Source: Hygrocybe punicea
Lineage: Eukaryota; Basidiomycota; Agaricomycetes; Agaricales; Hygrophoraceae
NCBI GenBank assembly: GCA_963556145.1
Contig: OY744473.1
Location: 4,402,001-4,466,000, forward strand
Length of the DNA stretch: 64,000 bases
Reading direction: 5' to 3'
The first letter of the stretch is position 1, and every line of letters begins with the position of its first letter. The position numbers were made by a program, and so were the translations under genes. The notes beneath the pieces are model-generated. The model had not been told where the DNA came from. It saw only the letters and a list, made by a program, of their open reading frames with translations, and made no database searches. Below are positions 1 to 12,860 of the stretch, in pieces.

Positions 1-729
1 AGACAGAGAGCGCCTTGACCGTGAAACGCGCTATGCTCAGGAACCCAAGCACCAGGAGAAGCGTTGATAGCCAGGGCTGTCGATTCACTGAGAGTCCTTG
101 GGTGAAAAAAAAAAGTCTCTGAAAGAGAAAACAAGCCTGGACCACTCACACAAGACCACGGGGTTCCATTCCTTCAAGAGAGCATTCAAGTCCATCCTGG
201 TAGTAACTTGAACTTGTCGGAGTTCAGATTCTACAAAAATAATTTGCATGTATGTTGTTCGCACGGCGCAAATTATTAATAGTAGCAAAGTTCATTGAAG
301 GAGGTATATCTATGATTCGCTGGCCGAACACATCACAGCAGAATGTACGCCAGTCAGAAGGATCAAAAATCATGAGTGCTGAGCACGAGTATAGAGCTCC
401 AGGCCTGGACTCGGTTCGGAGGGAACAGTCAAAACGGAGTACAGGGGTAGGGTATGGTATGGAAGTGTCAGGCCAGTATCAAAATAAAATAAAAGTTCGA
501 CACCACTGTCGGGTAAAAGGACGGTAACGTACACCAACACAAGAGGCAGGAAGAAAGGGGGGGAGGTGGGGGAGACGAAAACCAAGAAAATGAGAAGGGG
601 AGAATAGATAGTCTCAATAAAATAAGAGTCGAGTATCCGCACTTGTCACAACGAGCTTGGACGTAAAATTTTTGTCCTTTGAGCCCTTCCGAAATCACGG
701 AGAGGCTCGAGAGCACGCTATTTCAGCTC
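1..729. other. no recognisable gene
   Basis: Only short open frames without recognisable content occur here. There is a short polypurine stretch around 550-605. It is probably the 3' flank of the membrane-protein gene that ends at 730, plus intergenic DNA. Confidence 0.5.
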
Positions 730-2420
730 TTACGCGGCGGTGCCAACGTAAGCATCGTATCCTTCCGAATCACTATACCGGCTGCCAACGGAGCCAGCAT
801 GACTTGCCCGATACCGTTGGCCGCTGCCAATGTCTTGTCCAAGCGTAGCCCCAGCCTGGATCACCGGCACCGAAGTCGTGGTAGTGGTAGTAGGCGAGTA
901 CAGTGTACGCATGCCGTTCCCGTTGTAGTTCACAACCGGCGCAGGGTAGGACACGGCACTTGCGCCCGTTGTAGGTCGACGTTCAGCGTACGCGCGAAGC
1001 ATTTCGTCAGGCGACATGACGTTTGCAGGCATCGGCTGCATGGGCATCATGCCAACGGGCGACCTGGCGTGAACGGGCGTGGGCGGTTGCGGGAGGACAG
1101 ATCGCTGGGGGGGAGAAGAGGGGAGGAGATAATCATTGTCCTCGGCACTGGAGGAGCCCTCGCCACCGGTGCGCATCACTGCAAATATGTTATATAAGTT
1201 CACCAAATCGGGATGAAAAATATGGAAAGGAAAAACGGACTGCTAAGGGCTGGCATGACTTCGTCCATACTCGAGTTTTCGTCATGTTTCTGGCCAGCAA
1301 TGCGGGCCCGAATGTCTTCAGGCGTGAGCGTGAGAGGGCCTTGGGTCTGGGTGGGCGACAATGTGCCCGTCTGAGAATCATCATCGGAATTCTGACGTCG
1401 GGAAGCAGGGATGGGGGGAGTGTATGCGTTGTGGAAAGCTCGGCTGGTAACGGTGCGGCGAGATTCCGTAGATGGGCGGGGGTCATTAGCAAACGAAACC
1501 CGGGATACACGCTCGCCATATGGCGTAGTGCGCACACCCGTACGCAGTTGGCTCATCACCGGAGCAAGCGAATTAATATGGCCATTCTCGTGCGAGTATA
1601 AACCCCGCGCGCCAACACCAGCATTACCGCCATCGGCAGCGAAGGTACTAGAGGGTCGGATGGCACCAAAGGAGAAAGATGACCGATGACCGGAAACGGC
1701 GATACTGTTGCGGACTGCCGCATTGGCGCCCGCTCCAGACATGGATTTCCAATCTGTGGAGATGGTAGACATGCGCTTGTCAATTGCCTGACTGAATCGC
1801 TTGCGCTGTTCTTTGCCCTTGGCACGGATATGCCTGATGTACAATGTGATAAGGGCAGCGATGATGAGGAGGGGTATGATGACCGCGGCAGCGGCGCGGC
1901 CAGGTGCGAGAGATTTCTGAAGGGCACCCATGTTGTTCACCTGTGTGACACCGGAGTCAGAGGCGGCACTGGAAGGGGGTTTTCCAGATGCGGGCGCAGT
2001 GTTTGTAGCGGTGAAGACGGGGCCCGCGGGGAAGGGGCTAAGGAAAGGAGGGGAACCTGAAGCGACGATGGACAACTGGAGAGTTATGGATGCGGTGGAG
2101 TTCCACCACTTTGGATCAATGGTAGCGTTGTAGCTGCCCTTGGAATTGTCGACGGTCTGCCACATATGGAGGCGGGATTTATTCGTGCCTGGGGCGTACA
2201 GATATATGTCAATGGCAGAGGAGTTCAAGCAGGTTTTATCCCAGACAATGTTCAAAGGATGGGAGCAGTCGACGGTCACGCCATTGGTAGGATGTTGGTA
2301 GAAACCGCCAGTGTTGCAACCTATACCGGTATGATTCTTTCCCTGCTACAATCCATAGGAGAACTGAAGACTTACTGGCAGCTGGCGAACGCTTGGGATG
2401 CTGGTGGTGAAAACCAGCAT
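730..2420 (-). CDS. single-pass membrane protein with secreted N-terminal domain (hypothetical)
   Basis: Three exons are proposed: 2420-2376, 2342-1271 and 1178-730, which join in frame to 521 residues. The start is the ATG before MLVFTTSIPSVRQLP, a short signal-like segment that follows an in-frame stop. The first intron would be only 33 bp, so the N-terminus is the least certain part. The 92-bp second intron has a good GTATGG donor and a TTTGCAG acceptor. An extracellular part with several N-glycosylation sequons (NHT, NSS, NKS, NAT, NST) precedes a transmembrane run (AAAVIIPLLIIAALITLYI) and a basic stop-transfer stretch. A long Ser/Pro/Arg-rich cytoplasmic tail follows. The layout is that of fungal surface or sensor-like proteins, but no enzymatic motif is visible. 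Function is unknown. Confidence 0.7.
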
Positions 2421-2802
2421 GGCCAACACGAACGTGGGCGAACCCGTTGGTCATGAATGTCTATGCCTGAGACTGACGAGAAAAAGAGCGTATCCGCAGT
2501 GACTTGCGGGAGGACTAAGGAACGGACGGCGACGAAAAAAGAAATAAAAAAAAGAAATAAAAAAGCCGCCTTGGGTTTCACAGGCGCAGGCAGAGTTGGT
2601 TGACAACGGTGACCGGCGACTGGCGACGAGAAGGGGCGGAATTTGAAAGCCACGTTTGCCCTTCGCGACCAAATTCATACGTTCAAGTTAGATCAAGTCT
2701 TTACATGTGCTTATTTCGTGTGCCCGTATATAACCAATACCGCTTCTACCAATGCTTCTATCCCACAAGCTTGTCAGTTCCTTGCGGTATCTGCAGGGTT
2801 TA
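2421..2802. other. intergenic region between two minus-strand genes
   Basis: This 382-bp gap contains the upstream region of the membrane-protein gene and the 3' flank of the PARP-E2 gene. No gene was recognised. Confidence 0.5.
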
Positions 2803-5800
2803 TCAGCAACGTGCACCTGACTGGACAAGCTGATAGGCTACCACCTTCCACCCATGGGCAGCGGCGGCCCTCTTGTATCCCTCCAAGGCTTCGTGCACAT
2901 TGTATGGTCTAGACGGTCATCAGCGTACACGGAATCGCGTGTGATCCCAGATAACTCACGTTCCCCAATTCCCCGCAAATCTCGCAGGCCTAGGGTCCAA
3001 GTTGGAAATCGCCAATTTAATCTGCAGTAGAATTGCTGATATGCTATCAAAATCAAAGATAAATGATTGTCTTCGTCGCGATCCTGGCCCGCACCTATAA
3101 CTGGGCAGCCACCCTAAACAGTGGCGTTAATCGGTCTCATAGCACTTATGACGCTTCTTGCTCACCATCAGAAGTCAATAAATCCATGCATATCGATCCT
3201 CCTATGGTTATCAAAATGAGCAACGTATATCTCGACTAACAATGACATCGAAAGACCTCCTGTGACATGGCCTCCTCCTCCCTGAATAAATGGCAAAAAC
3301 CGAGGAGTGATGATCCTGAAGAATGGTGGCGCGAGGGGGAAAGAAGCCGGAAATCGTATTTCGAAAATGATAGAATTGACACGTCTTCAACAATCAGCCA
3401 TGCTCAGCATAATCAGACGCTGAACCATACAGACATTCAACACGTACTTGGACTTCATGTCTTTTGCAATCGGCAATTCATTATCGAATGAATGCAACTC
3501 TACAATCCATTGGAACAGATTGTCGCCAATCAACTCCGGAGGCATATACCATCCCAACTCCGTCAGACTTTTCGCCGCCTCCTGTTCCTTCAGCATCGCT
3601 CTCAGCTCTCTCTGTACCGCCATCGTGGCAGACGGCGTCGATTCTAACGGTGGCGGCATCAGGTGCTCAATGCTGTCGTTAACCCACTTCGGGTCGTGCT
3701 TCCAGTCACTGTTCGCTCTCTGTGGAAGCGTCTTCGGCCCCTCACGGTTGTCAATCTTGACTTCCTTGTGTTGTGTTTGCGATTGGTAAGGAGACTCGTT
3801 GGCCTCAAAAATAGCGATATCCTCGTCGTCGGGGTCCTCCTCGAAATGTTCCGACTGGCGAGCAGCGAGCAATGTCTCTAGTTGGTACGACGGCTGGGGG
3901 ATCTCGATACGGTTGTTTTGTCTGCCCGATAATGTTATTGGATGGGCTGGGTCGAGGTTCACGAGGGGAATCTGCGAGGCCTTCTTCTTCTTGTTGTCCG
4001 TTACCACCTCTTCGTTCGTTTCCGTCCCTTTCACTAGCAGATACCGGCTGAGTATAGTCCCCCAACCAATGAGCGCGACAACATTAAAACGAATGAAAAA
4101 CTCACCACATGATCCAATGCGTGTCTTTGACGACAAAGTACGGATTGTGGCTGACAAACTGTTTCGGCAGGTTCACTATTTCCGCAAGGGCAACGCAATT
4201 GGTCGGAATAATTTTGCTGTTCCGCCATACTGTACTGCCAGCACCTGCATAACCGCCCATAGAAATCGCCCCATCCTTCGCGAGGTAAACTCCTTTGTGA
4301 GCGCTCAGTCGTACATTTCAAAAAGTACCAGAAGACACACGAACCATTCCCATAGGCTCTTCCGTTGACAACAGTTTTGAACCACAGACCATGCCGAATA
4401 ATCTAACGATGGGGGGATGAGAAACACGGACATCCAATCGCATTACAGGCCCAAAGGACTTGCCGAGTGCCAATTCTTCAGCGCAGACCCATGGAAAGCC
4501 TAAAATGCGCAGAAAAGCAAATCGAATCAGTATGCCGTGAGCTTCATCGGGTGACACCTACATATAACGAAGGATACTTCTTTGCATTATTATCGCTGTC
4601 CTGGGCAACCTTGATAGCGTTTTTGAACTTGGCTTCTGCATCAGGAGCGCCAACGCTGAAGCGGAACTGTTTCCAAGCAGAATCTGTCCGAAAAGCTTAG
4701 TAACTGTATTGAACAGTGCGAGGAGTAGACCAAGATATCCACCGATATTTCGAACACGTTCTTCTCTGCTGATTTCTTCTAGATGCGCCGTACACGAAGC
4801 TACACACCTTGAAAGTCCACCCCATGAGACTAGTTGCAAGATATGGATAGCATACAAACCAGCGAAGAATGGACCAGGCAGCAGGCAGAATTGTTGAATC
4901 CATGTCTTTCAGCTTTGGCTTTGACTTCCCTGCTTTAACTTTCCTTTCTAGATGCCGTTTCATGTCGTCTATCTATACGAGGTGGTAAAAACCACCACAC
5001 CATTACGATTCCACAAAGCTGGGACATGAACTCACCGATGGCAGCGAGTCTATAAGGCTCGTAATTGCAGCCCTCATCTAAGCGAAGAGTCAGCAATGTC
5101 CGAAGTGTCGACATTAGTACCCACCTGCCTGATATTCATATCATCGAAATCACACAGGCCATCTGGGCCAGGTTGCAGCTCCTTGGTACCTTCCGCAGCC
5201 ACGGGAGACATGCCATATGCATTCACAGGCTCAGCTTTGGGGTCAGGGACGCATACGCGGAGACCCATCCCGATGGGCAGAGGCTCGTCCAAGGCGTGTT
5301 CAGCAGCGGCGGAGTAGGTGATGGACACAAGCAGATCCACCGTGGCCGAGTTATGAATGATTTCATACTACAAGTAGCGATATTAAATATTACGCAACGT
5401 GACGTAAAACAGCCCACCTCTAGCGATGGGCCACGGTTGAGGGAATAGTATTGATATGCACATAGTTTCGAGTCGCAGACGTATGGTTTGAGAGCTTCAA
5501 AATCTTTGTTGATGGGATTGTGACACACGAGGCAGTAGCGATTGCATAACTAAAAAATATGGTAGAGTTATACATGCATGATCATTGTTTGTAGTGTGGA
5601 AAGGACTTACGGTCAACCGACGCAAAAGGTAACAAAATGCGGTTAAAGGGAGATTAATATCGTTAGTATTCTCAACAAGGGGGTCGATGGGAAGATTGTA
5701 ATTCCTAGCAAACTTCAACTCTGCCTTGTCTGCTTGAATGAACTCCTGCCAAAACGTCAGCACTCGACGAAGTCAACACATGCAATGCATACCCAGTTCT

Positions 5801-7538
5801 TACTGGCCAGAATATCTTCCGGGAGCCTTTGTGACATTTCCACCTCCGCCAACAGCATTTCTGCCCCAGCCCAACCAAGTCCAAATTTCCGCCTCAGCTG
5901 TACGACCCGCAAGAACGCTTGGTCAAGCAACGACTCCAGCGAGCTGCTCAAACTAAACCTATCAAAGCGTCCCGTGTCATCCTCGTCCTCGATAACATCC
6001 GGTTGCTCCTCCGCCTCATCTGACATAGACGCCAGCTTCGCACTCCTAGCTTCAGCTTCCTGCCACTCATCCTCGGCGTCTGGAATGATCATGCCAAAGG
6101 TCCGGCCGGCCTCTGCAGCTTCGTGCTTTCCCGGCTTATACCGCTGCGTCAGCCCGACCTTGAACTGCAACGCCACGCCACGCCGTGTAGCTTCCGGCGA
6201 GCTGGATCCGTCAGCTTGAATAGGTGGGTACGTACCACGGAGGCCAGAAATGAGGAGTGTAAGATATTGGGTGCACGAGAGGAGTCGGCGATCCCATGCC
6301 ATCAGGGCACGAGGCGGGATGAATGACGCAAGGGTAATGATTGGAAGAGAAACAGATATTGCGAAGTCATCTGTACCAAACCCGACATGACCGGGGCGGT
6401 ATCCTGCAGCAACCGTTTCAATAAAATCACTGTGTAATATTGTTATCAGCGAGGTCACAAAAGGGGTTTGATAGAAATGAGATGGGTACCGTTTTAGCCG
6501 ACAGACTTGCTTAGCCGCGTATCCCGGAAATGCTGTCCCACCAAACTCGTTGTCGTCATCGTCATATATATCGTAGTCCTCGTCCTCGTCCTCGTCTAAT
6601 TCTTGAGACTCCTGAACAGCTTGGCCGCTCGTTTCCACTGCTCTACTAACGCCTGATAACAGCAGCCCGATAGCTTCTTTAATGGGTCGTGATCGACCGG
6701 AAGATACATTCTCAACAGCTTCCAGAATATTGGGAGGTAAATCGGGATCAGGTGAAAATGAGAAGTAGGCGTGATGGTCCGGGTATTCAGACGTGTCTGG
6801 CGTTCATTGTCAGAAGGGTTTATATGAAGGGAGGAAATGGTCACTCACCTGAAACGAGGAGATTGACGGACGCAATGTGCTGCCGGTCTTCAGCCAAGAT
6901 GCTGAACACCATAGAACCTTCGTCATCTCCAGCTCGGAAATCTACAACGCAGCAAAATAAGCAAACCCCATGATGAGCGGGCTGAACATCAGAGTCAAAG
7001 ACCCACTTACCTCGGATGACCAGTCCGTCGACTCGAAACCCACTTTTGCTCTCTTCTTTCATTCCTGCAAAGTCAGCTGAGAACCTCTTGCGACCTTTCT
7101 GATGAACGGTGGAATTCGTCTTTATGCGGTCTTGAGCTTTGGATGAACTTGAGCTTGAACCACTCGCGAAATTATTGGGCTCAGGACGATGATCAGAACT
7201 CAAATCCATCTCCATATCACTCTTGCCCGTGCTGCCACTTATGGCGGGCTGCGTAAGGTTGCCTTGGAAACAATGGATAACATTCAATAAGTATGACAGA
7301 GGATCCTCCAGTGAGAGTAGGTATAATGTGTATGGAACGCTTTGCCAGTGCCAGTGGCCCGGAAAATGGGGTAGAAGGTGGAACTGTACGCACCACGACT
7401 CGTCTGAATCCTTCGGCGCTTCGACGCAGGGACAGCGACTGTCGCTGGACTATCTTCTGGCCCAGAATCCGAGATGCAGATTATATCAACGTCCACCTCT
7501 GACGGCTTCTTGGTCGCACTCCTTGTCCTTGGCGCCAT
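2803..7538 (-). CDS. PARP catalytic domain fused to UBE2Q-like ubiquitin-conjugating (UBC) domain
   Basis: A long multi-exon gene that starts MAPRTRSATKK with an SDSG-rich, KRRR-containing nuclear-type N-terminus. After an acidic EDEDEDYDIYDDDD stretch, a conserved region contains CLVCHNPINKDFEALKP. The PARP domain includes AFHGSALKNWHS (His of the NAD+ site), then YGNGVYLAKDG (Tyr), and ends near CRYLLVKG. A linker leads to a UBC domain with GWYMPPELIGDNLFQWIVEL, IRFPASFPLAPPFFRII, GGGGHVTGGGSICMDLLTSD (candidate active-site Cys in SICM) and a helical end near GYKRAAAAHGWK. Intron junctions at 3'-end exons restore the family sequence exactly (for example TGG|GSICM and SDG|GWLPSY). PARP-UBC fusions are a known fungal family; the likely role is ADP-ribose or ubiquitin signalling. 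The stop is at 2803-2805. The gene appears intact. One intron, after the exon encoding KNWHS, seems to use a GC donor. Confidence 0.85.
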
Positions 7539-7888
7539 TTTATAGTGTTTCAATGGATGTCAGGAGCACAGCGCAACTGCCAATTATAGGGACTTCAGTC
7601 TGAGTCATTTCAAATTTCCCGTGGCTAAACTCGATATACAATACAATGTTGGATTATTCATTATTCGTGAGATCAGTGGTTACATTGTGGTTGGCACGGT
7701 CTCGTATACATATGTAGGTGGTAAATGATACAAGAGCACGAAAAAAGCATGGGGAACACTACCGTTTAAATGTTTAACATCAAAAAATCTCCGTTACATT
7801 ACTTGAACAGCATAAGGAGCCTGTCAATGACAAAAATGTCGGTAGGGATCCGGGGTATAATTGATCTCTAGCATGGACTTGAGGAGTG
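7539..7888. other. intergenic region upstream of the PARP-E2 gene
   Basis: About 350 bp separate the PARP-E2 start from the histidine-kinase stop, both on the minus strand. It holds the presumed promoter of the former. No distinct motif was recognised. Confidence 0.4.
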
Positions 7889-10800
7889 TCAAGACATAGC
7901 AGCTCTCGCAGCAGCGCGGCGCGCGGTTAGGTGTTTCTGCTTTGCTGTCCTCTCACCCGCCAGTTTGTTGATGGCATTCAGAAGGTCCCCACGCCGCAGA
8001 GGCTCTGTACAAACGCAAAGGAAAATATTAGTTCAGTTTTGATCCATCTCAAACGGCAGACGCACTCGTAATGTGGTCATCCTATTTCCACGAAATATTC
8101 GTCAGGAATACCAAGACGATATGTTCAAGATACTCACCATTCCTGCTTGTAGACACCTTTCCCGATCACCAATCACTGGAATAAATCAGTACAGAATGAT
8201 TGGTGTGACCATAACGATACGCACTGGCATGTGCTGTGAGCGCAATGATCGGTGTTCGAGTCAATCCAGTCTGCATCTCCCACGCCCGAATCAGCTCCGT
8301 GGCTTCCATCCCGCCCATAAACGGCATCGATACATCCATCTACACACAGTTTCGTTCAATATCCAAAAAAAAAAAAGACAACATAGGAGAAAATCACATA
8401 CCAAAATGATATCAAACGGCCGATTCTGCAACACCCGGACTTTGAACGCATCCAGCGCCAAGCTCCCATTGTCCGCAATCTCTACCGTATGGCCGTACTT
8501 CTCTAGAATCTTGACTGCTAGTTTCTGGTTTACGAGATTGTCCTCGGCGAGAAGGATGTCAAACACGACGTCGTTCGGAGCAGAGACGGGGCTAACAGTG
8601 TTGGACTCTAGAGCGGAAATGAGTGCGGAGGACAGATCTTGCGCGGTCACGGGTGTTGTTACTTGTGCGCTGATGCTGTTGTCTAAACACCATTTGACTG
8701 GAAACCAGCCAATGTGTCACTTAGAATGCAAAACAGATAATGAGGGCTTACGATTCAAGCGTGGCATTGAAGGTGCGAGAAGAACGATCGGGATGTACCG
8801 CAAATGCTCATACTCCCGTATAGACTCGGTCTGCCAATCACAATCAAAAAAACTGATCCAAGTGAAACAACATGTCCAACACATACCACACTCAGCGAAT
8901 CTACTACGATCGTGTCGATATGCGGACACCGCTCCTTATCCGCCACCTCGCTAACCACACGTGCCACAAATGGTCGCAATTGGAGCTCTCGGATCCGGTT
9001 AAGCACACCCGTCGAATCCCGGAGCGTGTCCACGAATAATATCGTGCGCTGCTTGAAAGGTGACATCTTTGTCAACGTCGTCTCCATCAAGGTCTGGCTT
9101 ATCTGTGAGGTGATCGTGAAGAAGAACTTGCTACCTTTGGCCACCTCGCTTTCCACCCACATGTTCCCCTGCATCAGGGACACAAGTCGCTTTGAGATCG
9201 ACAGGCCCAAGCCCGTACCTCCATACTCCTGCACCATGCGTGTCAATGGCTCAACAGGACAAAAAGCTTCTAAACGCCCGGTGTGCTCACCCTGGTTGTA
9301 GAACCATCCGCTTGACAGAAAGTATCAAAAATCAAATTTAGCTTGTCCTTCGCAATCCCGATCCCCGTGTCTGTGACACAGAACTCAATCGTAACATTCT
9401 GGTCGTCGAGCGCAAGTAGGCGCGTGCTTAGAGCGACGTGGCCCTTGCGTGTGATCTTGGACGGCGTGAACTTGATCGCATTCCCGACCAGGTTTGTAAT
9501 TACCTGTCGCAGGCGGAGGGAGTCCCCGATCAGCTGATCTGGGATGTTGGCCTCGACATCGTACGTAAGATCCAAGTTGTTCTGCGACGCGCGGACAACA
9601 AGCGTCTTGAGTATACCAAAGACGGTCTGCCGCAAAGAATACGAGACAGCTTCCATTGTCATGCGGCCTGCCTCGACTGTAGAGTGGGGCAGGTGTTTCA
9701 GGCGAAACACAACGACAAAAGATTCAGAAACATACTCTTCGATATGTCGAGAATGTCGTCAATGATTAACAATAGCGACCGCGCAAGACTGTGCACTAAT
9801 AGCAGGCTCTCCCGCTGCGATCTGTTCAAATCGCTGTCAAGTGTTAATTCTGTCATGCCGATGATCCCGTTCATGGGTGTCCTAATGACAGGTAGAAACG
9901 ACTGTCAGTACATGTACACCCACCACCACTACCACCATTGAACGGAACCACTGACACACCTAATCTCATGGGACATATTCGCCAAAAACTCGCTCTTACT
10001 CCTATTTGCCAACTCTGCGGCCTCCCGCGCAGCCGTGTTCTTCTGAATGCTGTCTCGCAGATTGAACACCATCTGATTGATCTGTGTTTTTAATGAGTCC
10101 ATCTCCCCACTCGCTTCCACGGTGATGAACCGCGTGAAGTCGCCGTCCATGGCAGCTGCCGAGATCTGCGCGAACCCACGGACTTGAGTCGTCAGGTTGC
10201 CTGCCATCGTGTTCACGGACAGTCTGTGAGGCGGGTTGAAGATGGATCAGCAATGTTGGAATGGGTGTAGAAGGGCCCTACGTGATCTCTTGCCAGATAC
10301 CCTGCACGTTCCCCACCTCTGCCTGTACACCCAGCTTGCCCTCTGTTCCGACCTCCCGAGCCACCTTCTTCACCTCCGCAGCAAAGATGGCCAGTTGGTC
10401 AATCATGTCGTTGATGGTGTTCACCAGGTTAAGCATCTCTCCTGACACTGACACACCCGTGATCTTCTGTGTAAGGTCTCCGCGAGCAACAGCAGTCTAC
10501 GACGCTCACACACAGGTAAATATTCAGTATGCATCCAAAAAATTTAAACACACGGTTGCAACGGCAATCGTCCGTACTTGCAGGGTCAGCTGCAACAACT
10601 CACAATCAGGAAGTAAGACGAGGAAATAGAAAACTGCTCACATTGTTAGCCATGACATTAACGTTATCCGTCAAATCCTACCCAAAGCATCAGCACCACC
10701 TTTCACGCCTCGATACCAACATCCTACTCACCTTCCATGTTCCGCCAACATTCGTTACCCGAGCCTGTCCCCCCAGCCGCCCCTCCGTTCCAACCTCTCT

Positions 10801-12699
10801 CGCGACCCTAGTGACCTCATCCGCAAATACGCTCAAACTCTCCGTCATGCCATTCACGGTCTCCTTGAGCTCTAATATTTCCCCACGCACATCTACCTCG
10901 ATCTTCTTCTTTAGGTCCCCGCCGGCGACCGCCTTGGTCACCTCCGCGATCGAGCGCACCTGGTTCGTGAGGTTCATAGCCATCAAGTTCACATTGTCAG
11001 TGAGCACCTGCCAACGCCACACGTCACTATACCAGCACCACCGACTGAGAGGGTGAAACGGACCTTCCACATCCCTTGCACGTCCGGCACAAATGCCTGC
11101 CCACCAAGTATCCCCTCTGTACCGACCTCGAGCGATACACGAGTCACTTCATTCGCGAGAGTGGACAGCTGCGCAACCATTGAGTTCACGGTCATCTTCA
11201 GGTCGAGCATCTCGCCCTGCACGTCCACGTTCACAAGCTTCCCGAGGTCGCCCAGCGCCACCGCCTTCGTCACCTCCGAGATCGAACGTACCTGGTCGGT
11301 CAAATTACTCGCCATTTTCTGTTGCGTGCCTGTCAGTGTCAACAACCTAAAGATAGGGCGCACACGTACGTTCACGTTGCGCGTCAGGTCCGCCCACGTT
11401 CCCTGCACACCCTCCACGCGCGCTTGTCCCCCGAGGATCCCCTGCGTGCCCACCTCGAGCGCGACACGGGTTACTTCAGACGCGAAAGCGCTCAACTGGT
11501 CCACCATGGAGTTAACTGTACCCTTGAGGGTCGACATCTCGCCCTCGACCTGGATCTCGATCTTCTGGGTCAAGTCGCCCTTGGCGACTGCAGTCGTGAC
11601 CTTGGCGATCGAACGGACTTGATCTGTCAAGCTTGAGCACATCCGGTTGACCTGTAGTGGGATGAAATTGTGGACGAAGAGAATGGCGGTGGCAGGGGCG
11701 TACATTCCTAACGAGTTCGAACCACACACCCTCCACGTCGGGGACGTGAGCCTGCCCGCCGAGTTTTCCCTGGCTACCCACCTCAAGGGTGACCCGAGTG
11801 ACCTCGGCTGCGAGGGCGCGAAGGCGGACGACCATGCCGTTTACGGTGTTCTTCAGGTCCAGGATTTCACCTCGAGCATCAACCTCGATCTGTTTGGACA
11901 GATCGCCAAGGGCGACGGCCTTTGTGACCTTGGCGATGCTGCGAACTTGGTTTGTGAGATTGGCAGCGAGCTTGTTGACGACGCCTGTGAGTTCGCGCCA
12001 GGTGCCTTCGACATCGAGAACGAGAGCTTGACCGCCAAGTTTTCTGGCAACTGTGAGATGAGATGGTTTATTAGATATGTGACTTACCCCTCTGTTCCAA
12101 CCTCCTGACTGACACGAGTGACCTCCTTGGCAAATTGGCCGAGTTTGTCAACCTAAGCACAGGATGTAAGAAAGCGAGTTATATTTAATTAAAGGGTGGC
12201 AACGAACCATTGTGTTGATGACATCCTTGAGTTGGACCATGACAACACCTTGTACGGGTACGGTGATCTTTTGGGAGAGATCACCCCGGGCGACGGCATT
12301 GCAAACGCGAGCAACGTCCTGAACTTGAGCCTTGAGTAATCTAAGCTCCTCAACAGCGCTCATTCCACTCTCGAATGCTGCAGTTGCGAGGGGTCCGGTG
12401 GGTACGGCAATGGGTGTAATGTCCGGACGTGGGCCACAGAATGAAGCGGAAATATCGCTTACGCTGCGTCTCTTCTTTGTGTCGGGGCCATTTGTATGCC
12501 AGATGGACGCAAGGGTGTCTTCGGCGGTGTACATGCGACGAGCCATTGCTGCCAGAGAACGCTGTACTGTTTCAGTTTGAGCATCGGAGGGACCATCGAA
12601 GCGAGGGATTGGGACCGCGGATGGGCCCAGCTCGTAGATGGCTAGGACAGCGACGAGATAGGTGAGGAAAGAGGGATGGTCAGCGGCGTCGGTGGTCAT
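7889..12699 (-). CDS. NIK1: group III hybrid histidine kinase (Nik1/Os-1 type), seven HAMP domains
   Basis: The start [12 protein letters not shown] is followed by a unique N-terminal region without a transmembrane segment. Seven HAMP repeats follow, each with a GDL/GDF core (for example [52 protein letters not shown]) and an [17 protein letters not shown] linker. The dimerisation domain has the phospho-acceptor His in NMSHEIR, and the ATP-binding domain shows [11 protein letters not shown] and [14 protein letters not shown]-terminal receiver domain shows [13 protein letters not shown] and the phospho-acceptor Asp in [12 protein letters not shown], then ALTAHA and [11 protein letters not shown]. 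It ends AARAAMS at 7889-7891. About a dozen short introns join in phase. Known role of the family: cytosolic osmosensing upstream of the HOG MAPK pathway and target of phenylpyrrole and dicarboximide fungicides. No inactivating change was seen. Confidence 0.92.
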
Positions 12700-12860
12700 C
12701 GCTCCAGACGATAACGGGATGAGCGCCCGAAGTAAATAATATTTATTTATTGCGCTGTATCTTTCAAGTATTACAAGCAACTTGTAATAAAAGCATTGAA
12801 AAAAAAAAAGAGAAAAAAGTTGGAGAGGCTCGAAACGAGCCCAAAGGGTGTTAGAAGGTT

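Noticed and set aside
10989..11786. Separate genes in overlapping frames of the HAMP region
   Set aside because: High-GC repeats keep shadow frames open. The HAMP motifs and phases show a single histidine-kinase gene.
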